DNA of 64,000 nucleotides from Marsupella aquatica (Eukaryota > Marchantiophyta), in contig OZ316898.1 in assembly GCA_973895155.1 (NCBI GenBank), positions 3,038,001 to 3,102,000 of the forward strand. The letters are read 5' to 3'. The notes below the pieces were generated by a model. That model saw only the letters and a list, made by a program, of their open reading frames with translations, was not told the DNA's origin and did no database searches. The first letter of the stretch is position 1. The number at the start of each line of letters is the position of its first letter. Made by a program: the position numbers and the translations under genes. Below, piece after piece: positions 28,382-38,806 of the stretch.

Positions 28382-30339
28382 TCTCTGTCCTAGCTACTCC
28401 GGTTATGAACGTAAGTAGAGAACTTCCTTGCCGTGTCAGTTCATGTTGGACGCACAAGTAGTTCATAGCTGGAATCGTTAATATTTTTCTCTCTAATGCA
28501 GTAGATGCTGGATTACCTTCTGCATTCTGTTGCAACGGGTCCTCGTCTGACTTGAGTCACCAATCTGAATGATAAAGTGGTATCTTTGTGTATATCATTA
28601 GATTTCAGGGGAACGTAACAGTGCTTCTAATTCTGGTTGGAGACTTTCCATTGCCGAAATGTACAATAATCTGAAACCACTGCTTTTTATGTGCAGATTT
28701 TTCCTTCGAACTGTAAAAACACCCAAAGAATCTGCATCTCGAGGATGCGGTGGTGGCACTCGTGGTGGCTGGCCATGAACTCGGAAGCAGAGCTAGCGGA
28801 AATATAGAATAAAAGCATTGCTGCGTGCTTCCTGAATTTTGGGTCATTGCGGATGTAGTTGTGGTAGATTCCAAGTCTTAACTGGGCTTGTGAGCAATTG
28901 CTTCTGGTTAGGGAAATCTCTTCCTGTTGACGCTGAGTGGGGCAGTGAATGGTTGAGAATGTAGTAGGTCTCCCATTTCCTATACTAGATCATACTCGTC
29001 TCTTGACAATGAGACCGGATTATTTGTAAATTCTGCTTTGAAGTAAGTAAGATGTTGTGTCTCTCACTGGTACATTCTCAACTATTCCGAAAACATTATA
29101 AACGTAATTCAAGCCTTCTGTTTTTCAAGAGCTTTTGACGAAAACAGTGAGTTTGAAGGAAATAGTGATACTGATAAGAAATTGAAATTGTTCTCATCTA
29201 GCAATTGTTTCTAGGGGTGTGAATTTCGCGCTTTGAGGTCTGAGGACAAGTCTTGGTTCTGGGCCTCATCTCGCATTTGTCTCTAGGGGTGCCTCCCAGC
29301 TTGAAGCCCCAACAATTCAACCTGTTCATCTCATCAACTGAGAGTTCGTAAGATGAAAAATTCCCTATTTTCTTCTTTCCAATTGACTGCTTCCCAGGTT
29401 CCTTAAGAAACTGGTAACTGCTGCTTGTCACTCACTCATATATCTTGAACGAACAATTAGAGTTCCAGTGAAATGTGTCAGGTCTGGTTGCAGCGCCGGT
29501 CCTTGTTGCAGACAAAAGCTAAACCAAGGGACGGAGTCCAGCAACGCAACCAGACCTAACACATAATACCCCAGCAAGACGCCCACTCTATCTTGCCCTG
29601 GAGGGCTACATTTTAAACATTTCTAGAACCCGGAGCACACTCCAGCACTGCCAAAAAACCCGGCTCTTTGGAAAAGCATGATTTACATTATCCTTCTCAT
29701 AGAACAATCCCAGTGCCTCCTGAAAGTGAAAAACAACTACTAGAGAACTTTTGCTTTCAGTAATTACAGGTAATATAGGCGAACATTCAATTCCGCTGAA
29801 GAAAAGAAACTGAAGGGCCAAAGCGTCTAACAAAACGAGTCTTTCACACTTTTACTGTAAACCCTCCCTAACAACATCAAGGGGCTGCCAAGTTAACATT
29901 AAAAACAGATATCGCATCGATAGAAACCTGCTAGCGGCCCTTGCTTGCCAGCATGAATATGGGCACATCACCGAGTAGGGTTTTGCTGATGTAAGACTAG
30001 TGTAATTACCGACTGTAAATTCCATATCCTGTCGCTAAATTCCTGTCTCTAGGTGAATATGGAAAATGAAGTCCAGAAGAGCAGCGTCAAGATTCATTGA
30101 TGAGTAAGCGATTATAGCAGAGTTGATGCAATTTACAATAGCCAAAAATTTCAGAGATTTTAGAAACAATCGTTCTCAACTGATATTTGTTGCGTTATAA
30201 TTTCTATGAGAACTGCATCACAACCAATATACAGCAAGAACTAAAACTACCTTGAAGAGGAGGCGCTGGAAAGCCTAACCAGACATCCTACTGTGAGAAA
30301 GTTCTAAGAAACTTCTGAAATATTCCGCATAGTGACAGA
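28382..30339. other. Convergent intergenic region
   Basis: This is the 3' flank of the lectin gene (+) and of the proteasome gene (-). No exon is supported. A small fold-back sequence at 29474-29563 is listed separately. The open frames here show no recognisable domain. Confidence 0.4.
29474..29563. repeat. Small fold-back element
   Basis: tgtgtcaggtctggttgc (29474-29491) pairs with gcaaccagacctaacaca (29546-29563) at 17 of 18 positions, and imperfect pairing continues inward. The whole is about 90 bp. It could be a short fold-back transposon or a hairpin in a transcript. Confidence 0.6.
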
Positions 30340-31566
30340 TTATAGCTCCTCCACAACCTGCTGAGTGATGCCCAGTTTCACTAACATCTTGTTCAAGGCG
30401 TCTGGCGAAGTAACCTTGTAGGTTACTTCTCCTTCTGGCGTTAGGCTGACTTCAGCAAGCTCTAGCTTCTCAGCTGATAAACTGGTACTGTCCATCGTTT
30501 TGCTTAGCACTTTCAAGGCTAGCTGCACAGCCTCCTCTCTAGTAATGTCATCCTTGTAGTCCTGCTTCAGCATAGATTGTGCTGCCTGATTATTAGCTCC
30601 AATAGCACCAGCCTTCCGTCCTCCGTAGTTTCCACTAGGATCACTCATATAGAGCTGAAACCCGAACTTTCTATCATAACCTGCAAATAGAAATGACACT
30701 CCAAAAGGCCGAAGACCACCAAACTGCGTATATCCTTGCTTTGTGTCACACAATGACTGCACTAATTGCTCGACGGGCATCGGCTCTTGGTACGACAACG
30801 TGTATCTGCAGATGCATTAGCAACGAGCCCAATTCACACAAGGTCATTTCAACTCATAAATGAAAGCATGTATATCTCGAGCCGGAAAAGTTGAACAATT
30901 TGCTCAAGCGCATGAAGAATGGTAACAGTAGCCAAATTGGAATTTGAAAACAGATAGACATAATGAATCTAAAATCCAGAGGACCATGCGTCGAAAAACT
31001 GGCGAGAGACTTCAGAATCCGGGTTAGCATGGGACAAAACTGGTTACCAATGCCAGTAAACCCTAAACCAGCACAAAGTCCTCCGCATAACGTAAACGCT
31101 TCAATCCTTCAATTGCTCTCCCTCAACAGCATTAAACCCTATTCATGACCTAAAAACTAAGACACATTTTTCCGTTTGGTCTCGACTCGGAGACTGACCA
31201 TAGATCTTTAAGGCCAAGCTGAAAATTTACGGAATTGAAACAAAAACGGGTATGGGACGGTGGTTAGAGTATCACAAACCTCTGTGCTTGCAGTCTAGCG
31301 GTGTTGATGAGGATGTTCGCATCAGCCATGATCCCAGCCACAGCGCAGGCCACATGGTCATCGATCTTGTACATCTTCTCCGTCGACTTGGACGTGGCCA
31401 AGAGCTTCGAAATCACCCGCTTCTCAGCAGCCAGGACGACCCCGTCCTTGGCCAGCACTCCGATGGCAGCGCCGGCGTTGCTGATGGCCTCCATGGCATA
31501 CTCGACTTGGTATAGCCGGCCCTCGGGCGAGAAAATGGTCGTTCTGCTGTCATACCGTCTAGACAT
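30340..31566 (-). CDS. PAC1: 20S proteasome subunit alpha type-4
   Basis: Two exons, 31566-31280 and 30805-30340, join in frame (phase 2, arginine codon split) to 250 aa, exactly the length of plant PAC1. It is an alpha-ring subunit of the 20S core that gates access to the proteolytic chamber; alpha subunits are not catalytic. The alpha-type N-terminal signature [20 protein letters not shown] followed by [10 protein letters not shown] is at residues 3-32. [31 protein letters not shown] and [20 protein letters not shown] are typical alpha-4 blocks, and [20 protein letters not shown] and [12 protein letters not shown] complete the fold. Intron 1 is 474 bp. The upstream region contains a 234-bp tandem array. 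A second, broken copy of the promoter and exon 1 lies at 58.6-59.4 kb. Confidence 0.97.
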
Positions 31567-31750
31567 TTTCTTCGATCACTCGGAAATCGAATTGGATTGC
31601 TGAAGCTGTCGGCCGAGATCGAATTGCGCGTCTTCTCGAGCAGCGCAGATGGGCGCAGACGGGACCAAAGGGAAGGTAGGAAGGGAGGCAAGACACAGAG
31701 CAAGAGCGATGGCGACCACCGTGAGAGAGGAAGCTTGCGAAGGTCTTGTT

Positions 31751-32430
31751 CTCGACGCACAACAAAGGAAGATTACTCCAGTACGCGAAGCATCGGCTTG
31801 AAGGCTCAGGAATGCCTGACAGTTACAGTAAGGTGTTTACAGACTGCCGTCCCGTAAAGTACATATGTAAAACAGGCGTAAAGTGTATGTAACTGTATGA
31901 CAATTACACACAAAACTGTGTACCATTGGGAAAATGGTATGTAAATGATGATATTACATGTTGTGTAATGACACACTAGGTCTTCTCGACGCACAACAAA
32001 GGAAGATTACTCCAGTACGCTAAGGATCAGCTTGTTCGCTAAGGAATGCCTTACAGTTACAGTAGGTGCTTATAGACTGTAGTCCCTTAAAGTAGATATG
32101 TAACACAGGCATAAAGTGTATGTAAATGTATGACAATTACACACAAAGCTGTGTAATATTGGGAAAATGGTACGTAAATGATGATATTGCATGTTGTGTA
32201 ATGACACACTAGGTCTTCTCGACGCACAACAAAGGAAGATTACTCCAGTACGCGAAGGATCAGCTTGTTCGCTAAGGAATGCCTTACAGTGACAGTAGGT
32301 GCTTATAGACTGTAGTCCCTTAAAAGTACATATGTAAAACAGGCATAAAGTGTATGTAAATGTACGTGTACCATTGGGAAAATGGTATGTAAACGATGAT
32401 ATTTACAGGTTGTGTAATGACACACCAGGT
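31751..32430. repeat. Three-unit 234-bp tandem array upstream of PAC1
   Basis: ctcgacgcacaacaaaggaa begins units at 31751, 31985 and 32218, periods of 234 and 233 bp. Each unit then contains attactccagtacgc, aggaatgcc(t/g)(t)acag, a tatgtaaaacaggc(g/a)taaag stretch, gggaaaatggta(t/c)gtaaa and tgtgtaatgacacac. The third unit has a short deletion near its end. The first unit starts about 185 bp upstream of the PAC1 ATG, so the array is in the presumed promoter. Confidence 0.92.
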
Positions 32431-32907
32431 CTGTGACCCTATAGAGATTGGTCACACGAAGACTGAATCAATTTTATTGTCTACCTCAATACACATGTGT
32501 GCAATGAGGTGCCACTGTTGGACTCCACTTTGTTCAATAGAAAAATACAGTAGACCTATCAGAGTTACATGTAAAACTGTGTTATCTTATGTGTACGGCT
32601 GGGAATTGACATGTAAACTAAAAGATTTACATTTTGTGTAAATTACTTGTACCATGCATGTTAGTTGGGTGATTACATATTGTAAAATACATTGACTTTT
32701 GTAACAATCTATACTACCCCTACTGCTGTGTACTGTAGCAACTGGTGTAACTTGTAGGGTGCATTAACTTTTTCAGGGGCATAAGTTTTCATGGGCACCT
32801 CTTGTTGACAAAGCACTGGCACTTGAACTCCTTAAACATAGCAAGGAAGTGAGCAGGATTGCATGGGCTGTGGGAGGAAACAGGATTGTATATGGATAGT
32901 TTTACTA

Positions 32908-33268
32908 GGGCGTCTCAAATACGGTCATTTTTTATGCATGACGAAGCCTGGGAGTGTTGTGGGCCGGGGCAGCAGGAAGGACTGGTTGGGCACCTAATGT
33001 CGGTGAGTCCCGACCAGTCACACCCAAGAGTCATGACCAGAACGGAGGGCCCGGCTGCTACGAGGAAGAGGACTCGAGTTCAGAGTAGTCATCAACTCAG
33101 GTTGTCATTCACAGACAGTGGCTCGACCCCTCTCAAATCTGACTGCCCCAAAAGATCACGGCCCGGTTGTACCAAGTTTCGGTGCGCCCAAGCACATTGC
33201 GTGGTGCCCGTGAGGTAGGTTTTTGCTTTCAATATTTTAGGTTTTTGTTTTCAATATTTGAGACGCCC
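32908..33268. mobile_element. TA-flanked TIR element (MITE-like), 361 bp
   Basis: gggcgtctcaaata at 32908-32921 and its exact reverse complement tatttgagacgccc at 33255-33268 form perfect 14-bp terminal inverted repeats. Both ends are flanked by TA (32906-32907 and 33269-33270). TA target-site duplication suggests a Tc1/mariner-like, non-autonomous element; the TIR sequence itself is not one I can assign. The interior is GC-rich and has no transposase. A short internal duplication of ttttgctttcaatattt lies next to the right end. Confidence 0.75.
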
Positions 33269-33270
33269 TA

Positions 33271-34831
33271 CTACAACTGCAAATCTTTGGACACTTTAAT
33301 GACTCCATCTTATCGAGTTCATTGCCTTTCCCTTATCACTTGTACAGTAGGTTGTCCTCGATGGGCTTGAAAGGGGCTTTCCTCTTTGTTCACATGAGAG
33401 AAAATGGCCATTGATGCACTCACTTGGTGACACTTGGAATGATTAGGCCACAATAATATCAGTCAGTACAACTAGTTTCACAAACTCTGCAACAAGTTGC
33501 TTAAACTCCCTATCACAAGTTAAAAGACCAATGCCAATGGCATCTTCAGGCTCGCCCAAGGACCCACAAATAATTATAGCTAAATGAGGGGATTGCAGGT
33601 TGCACAAAAGACTAGTCGTGCTCCTTCTCCGGGGTAGAAATCACAAGCCGCCCTCCTCTTATAGCTTCCCATAATAGGCAGGCAAAAAAAACCAAAAGTT
33701 ATTTTGGACCTTGCAGCATCATGGACTCTTGGAAGGGTTAAGTGTGTGATCTCTGCTCTCACATATTGCTGGTTGCATGAAACCACATGGACAAGCCTCA
33801 TGCCCTCTTCACCAGCACGTGATAAGTGATCTTGAAAAAACTACATCTACAAGACAAGCCAGTCAAATTAACTACATTCATTCCAATAGCCACAGCAAGT
33901 GAGTAGGAGACGCTTTCTATCCTGGGTCATTCCTAAGATCAGTGGAAGCAACTTCTGTGTAATACAATGAAAATTGGAGCTTCCCCAATCCTCCTCCGAC
34001 AAAAACAGATGGATCTCGATTTCATGCTTGAGCATCCCACAGAAACATATCGATTTCGATTCATGCCTGAGCATCGTTAAGCTTTTGTGGATCATAAATC
34101 TTATCCATCCTTCCAAAAAACTAGATTCTACGTTTACACTTTGTAAAACTCGGTTGGACTGATTGCCGTCTGTTTATCTCTTGTGCTTCAAAACACTCGA
34201 GAAACGCAAATCGACAACTACCCAGAACCAGTAACTAAATCTAGATAGTTGGCCACTCTCGAAATTTCAGTGTGCAAAACAAGCACCACCTCCACTGGAG
34301 CGCTTAAAGAATATGACACTGCCAAAACACCAATCAGGGCAATGACAAATATCTAATTACACAGTTCAATCTTCGATGTCCAATTTACATCATCGGTTTA
34401 TACTCTGCACACCTAGTATGGCGTGAGTCTCTCAGGCTCAACTCAGGAAACAGATCTAGATTGCCTTAGACCAACTTTCCAAACAGCCAACCAGCTTGGA
34501 GCCTGAAAATCGACACTGGAGAGCCTTCAACCAAACACAATCACGCAGATACATTAGTAATCAAGCACCCTTTGCTGTAAACATGACTCAGACCTGCTTT
34601 CTGCCGCCCCTGAATGATCTGCTCAGGTGCTTAGAGTAAAAGAAAAACGAACATGTTTGCAAAAGCTACTTAGTAAGCTTCCCACTGTTTTATTTAACAA
34701 TAGCACTCCTAGTTGGGTGCCAGATTTTCTCCCCACGGGTATGGCAATCACATGTGCGGATAGCTCACCCGCCAATAAGGCTGGCATTGTTTGGAATGTT
34801 GTCACTCGCTAAGTTCGGACTCCTCCAGGGT
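33271..34831. other. No gene recognised
   Basis: Intergenic DNA between the TIR element and the 3' end of the aminotransferase gene. The only structure noticed is a small direct duplication of cgatttcatgc(t)tgagcatc at about 34016-34076. Confidence 0.4.
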
Positions 34832-36969
34832 CTACCGTCTGTATGGAACAGGCTCTTTTACCTCAGGAGGACCCTCAAGAACATCCCGTTGTAGCAGAGA
34901 AAGGAGAGCCTTGGTGACAGGACCGACTGTCCCTGCACGGCAAAGAGTTTACCAATTTTCTTTAAATACGATACTAGACTTTTCTTTTTGAAGTATGCTT
35001 TACATCTAGACCGAGCGAGTGCTTTCGAAACAATGGAGTCTCAGCGGCAAATAGTTCTATGAGTTGGAATAGGCTGGTGAAGATGACTGTTATCCTAGAT
35101 TCGACTGGAGAAAGAGAAACGAACGTGGACAATCTCAACACAGACTCAAAGGTACAGAAAAGTAAATACCTTTCCCAATTGGCTGACCGTCCCATTCAAG
35201 AACTGGAACCACAAGGTAGCTGCTGACCACCAGCATCATCTCATCAGCGGCTTTGCCTTCCTCCACAGTGATTTTTGCTTCTTTGATACCCTTCAAAATA
35301 CCATCGTTGGATCCTTGCTTTGGGATGAGCTGCTGCGCAAGAATAAGTAGCCTTTTTGCTGTGCAGCCAGACAGAATGTTGGCAAATGAAGGTAGCAATA
35401 ACTCTCCTTTCCTAACAAAGGCAACGTTCATGTTGGCTGCCTCAGCAACAAAGCCTTCTTGGTCGAGCCAGATCCCTTGAAAGGCACCTTTCTCCTCCGC
35501 TTCCATCACAACATGAGCATTGGGCAAGTAGTTGGTGCTTTTCATAGTTGCAAACAGAGGAGGCTTGATGGGTATCGAAGATGTGATGACCTTGACTCCA
35601 TCAACAGGTCCACGGTGTCTCTCCGTTATCACCACTGCATAGAATGATCCCCTCTCACATTCAGCAGGAGAGAGCCCAAATCCACCAGGTCCAGCTGAGA
35701 GCCAGTACCGAAGCGTTCCTTCTTGACATCCAGAAACTGCAACTGTCTGCACTAGAATATCCCGTAAAACTGACCTTTGGAAAGGCGGTTTAAGTTTGGC
35801 TTTCGAGGCAGACCTCAGAAGACGATCCAAATGAGCATCCAGTTCATAGAGGTGGCTGCAAATCCATCCGGTACATTGAAAGGAAACACTTAGTTAGGGT
35901 TGGGACAAGTGAATTGGTGCTTCAATAATTAAAATCAACTAGTCTGTAAACTAGAGCGTACTCGACAAATCAGTCCATAAGCCAGTTAACACGTAATGTT
36001 TTCAACTAAGGCACCAAGGACCGAGAAATGATCCAGTGATAAGGTAACACACCCAGAGAAGATTGTGGCGGTGTCAAAAACAGCATGCCCTCGATGAACC
36101 ATGTGATCATCCAGTGGAACAATCATAGCAGCAGGATCTAAAGTAATTCCTCCAACCACACTAGAGTACATTGCTCCATATGGTTTTGCTTTACGGAGCG
36201 ATAATTCCTGCAATCTGGTTGCCACCTGAAGTTCCAACAACGATCATGTACAAGCGCTCAGCGTTTTGTTAAGAATTTAGGGTCTACGGTTTAAACAAAA
36301 AGAATCTGAAGTTTCCACAAAACGAGCTTCTACCACAGAGCTGAAAACGTCATATACCTCTGCGAGAGAGAGCACAGGAATGACGTCTGGCGATTGAGAG
36401 AGAAACTCCTCTTGCGAACGCTCAGGTGGTGCAGATATTTCCGCTGTTCGTCATTCCAAGGAGTCCATCTATTATCAATACCTTGAATTGACCACACTCT
36501 ACTTCCTTCCACCGCTCCCCTCACATCTGTTTCAATTTATCACGTGGTTACTCTCTGTTTGTGAATGTATAAAGCAAATGTCAAGGCCCAGCCAGAACTA
36601 TCAGGCATGAATTAATTGATCCACCTATTCCACATTCAAGATCTTTCCAATGTATTTCATAAGGGATTGTGATGAGTTCTTCGCAGAGTATGTACAAATC
36701 AATGAGCGTGACTTGAAAGCATCAAATTCAAATGAACTCTACATGCTGCTGTCACCTGAAATAGATTTGTCCTTCGCCACGGCGCTGGGCATCGCGAGCT
36801 TATTCATTCTTCCGGAGATCTGTGCCTCCCGCAAACGATCCAATTCAGAGCCGAAAGACGGAGAAGCTTTAACTGGGGAAACCGTCAGGAAGGATTTCGT
36901 TGCACCTAGCTGGGAGGATTGAGAATGGGCGCAAGTGGAAAGGCGGAGAGGCAGAGGGATCAAAGCCAT
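34832..36969 (-). CDS. Class-IV PLP aminotransferase, D-amino-acid/ADC-lyase-like
   Basis: Five exons join in frame to 419 aa: 36969-36756, 36443-36358, 36225-36053, 35855-35170 and 34932-34832. The split codons at the first, third and fourth junctions fit. Exon 1 (MALIPLPLRLSTCAHSQSSQ) looks like a plastid or mitochondrial transit sequence. The fold-type IV enzyme runs from DVIPVLSLAE. It contains MYSSVVGGITLDP, VPLDDHMVHRGHAVFDTA, YELDAHLDRLLRSA and RYWLSAGPGGFGLSP. The PLP lysine is K263 in FATMKSTNYLPN, followed by EAEEKGAFQGIWLDQEGFVA and NMNVAFV. Plant relatives act as D-amino-acid transaminase or as aminodeoxychorismate lyase in folate synthesis; sequence alone does not decide the substrate. 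Exons 3-5 are secure. Exons 1 and 2 rest on splice-phase agreement and composition and are less certain. Confidence 0.87.
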
Positions 36970-37160
36970 ATCGGGGTCTGAAGGCTCACAGAAGACTAAC
37001 CGGATCGAGTCAAATGGGTCAGTCTTCAAAAGAAGATGAAAGAACGGGTGAGAAAATACTTGCACCTGTATTTGCTTGGACTTCAAAGGACTGAATTATC
37101 CCTGGACTCTAACTGAATATAGTTGGAGGTTGAAACCGTCGTTCTTTGGACTGATTGCAG

Positions 37161-37881
37161 GCTCGGAAGGACAGCAAATCCGAGCGTCTTTTCAATAATG
37201 CACGGACAGATCTGGATGCCGCACCAAGAGCAGCAACCTTTCATGTGATTGCACAGGAGAGGCTCGACGCGAGTCTGCTCAAACCCAGTTCGAAGGTCGT
37301 TTTAAACGAAACTTTGAAGGTCAATGCAGACTTGAACTCTATCTTTCAAATACGGGGGTTTGAGTTCCAGAAGCAGAAGCAATTGGTTTGTCAAGCACAG
37401 CGAGAGAACGAGACGCTTCGTGAATTCGTGATCACCGAACGCAATTCACGCAGTACGCAAGTCGTGGAGCTCCAGGAAACGATGTGTGTAATCAAAGATG
37501 AGATGCACAGTTACGTCAAGATGTGAACAATGTACCTGCTATTTTCAAGGATGGTTTAGGATTTAGCGTTTAGGGCCAGCGATTGGTCAGTTATATCGCC
37601 ATCAACTACGACTGGATAAATTTCGCGAGTGTCGTATCCAGCTTGAGTCCGCAACGCACTATATCAATCTGAAGACCCGTGAGAGTGAACAGTCGACGGC
37701 ATACAACCCGTTGCTCGACGAAACTAGCAGTAAACTAGAGCAGAGAGCTGAAAAGATTCAGCAAGAGCTTTGCAAGGGAAAGGAAGGTCGTCACATATCC
37801 TACATCGATGGCTCGTCGGCGCCCTCTGTTTGGGAGTCGATGGCCAAAGGGACGTTCTCCACATTCAGTAGAGTTATCTAA
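37161..37881 (+). pseudogene. Unidentified coiled-coil-like ORF pieces
   Basis: Two open stretches on the plus strand look protein-like. The first (37161-37526) follows a splice-acceptor-like ctgattgcag and has no ATG near its start; it reads ARKDSKSERLFNNARTDLDA and later VVELQETMCVIKDEMHSYVK. The second, in another frame, runs from about 37572 to a TAA at 37879; it reads YRHQLRLDKFRECRIQLESA and SSKLEQRAEKIQQELCKGKE. Both are rich in charged residues and Gln, with heptad-like spacing. I recognise no family. They could be internal exons of a gene whose other exons I missed, or a frameshifted pseudogene. Confidence 0.35.
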
Positions 37882-38373
37882 ATACCAAGATTCGAACAGG
37901 GTCAATCCCCTCTAGTCCAAATGGGTCTGGGGGCAAAGCAGGTCCAAGGTTATCCAATAGTGGGTAGTGCAGACTTCCAACAGCTGACAGATAAAGACAG
38001 CCTCAGAAACAACCTTCCCCTACATTCGCCATCGTCCAGGGGTGGGTGAGAGGGTCGCTTGCGGTCGCCCAGGCCTACAGCAATTTACCCTCGATTCCAA
38101 ACCCCTGCCATCGATCCGCCCATCTCTAATTTGTTCGAGCAGTCTCACGAATGCTCTATGAGGTAGGAGAGAATTTGTTGAAGGGCGAGACAAAACATTG
38201 CACACGGGAGTTGCAGAAGCGTGCATCGTGTCTCCTTCTTCACTCGAGATTAGTCGAGAGAATTATGCATTTGCTCGTGACGGATTTGAGATTCATGCAC
38301 TATGGTGTTTCTCTCTTTCCATTGATGGATCACTTTGAGATGGGTGCACTCTTCTCATCCTTTTTGGCTGAAC
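37882..38373. other. No gene recognised
   Basis: About 0.5 kb between the coiled-coil-like ORF pieces and the direct-repeat structure at 38.4 kb. Nothing supportable is visible. Confidence 0.4.
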
Positions 38374-38806
38374 TAAGTTCAGCTTTGTGGTGGGGGCCCA
38401 AAGTTCAGTTTTGTGGTGGGGGCCCAAAATGAGCCTAAACTCTTTTTCTGCTCATAAGTTTCTCCTCACACGATTCTCCGCACACTATTCTTCAAAATAC
38501 AATGTACCCTTTCCAACACCCTTTAGTTTTTGTTGGTATAGAAGTATACATCATGAATGCCCGTCTTTGTAAAAAGGCATTGTCTTATGAAGGGAAGTCC
38601 TCTTGGGGTTGGATTGTGTATTCACTGTACTTCATCAAAAGTTCAGCTTTGTTGTGGGGGCCCAAAATGAGGCTAAACTTTTTTTCTGCGCATACATTTT
38701 TGCGCATACGATTCTCCGCATACTATTCTCCAAAATACAATGTACCCTCTCCAACACCCTTTAGTTTTTGTTAGGTATACAAGTATACATCATGAATGCC
38801 CCTCTT
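38374..38806. repeat. Direct repeats flanking a captured F-box fragment
   Basis: A segment of about 168 bp occurs twice in direct orientation, at 38401-38568 and 38639-38806. Each copy starts aagttcag(c/t)tttg(t)(g/t)tggggg, contains atacaatgtaccct and ccaacaccctttagtttttg, and ends catcatgaatgcccctctt or similar. A 26-bp unit of its beginning is also duplicated in tandem at 38374-38426. Between the two copies lies a fragment of about 75 bp (38570-38644) matching the C-terminal coding region of the F-box gene at 52865-52943. Confidence 0.85.
38570..38644 (-). pseudogene. Fragment of F-box/kelch gene C-terminal coding
   Basis: The minus strand reads ELLMKYSEYTIQPQEDFPS before a stop; the intact gene at 52764-53981 reads ELLMKYSEYTIQPEEEFPF at the same place. 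Nucleotide identity over about 75 bp is high, with roughly a handful of differences. It is a gene scrap sitting exactly between two direct repeats, so it was probably moved with a repeat or by template switching. Confidence 0.85.
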
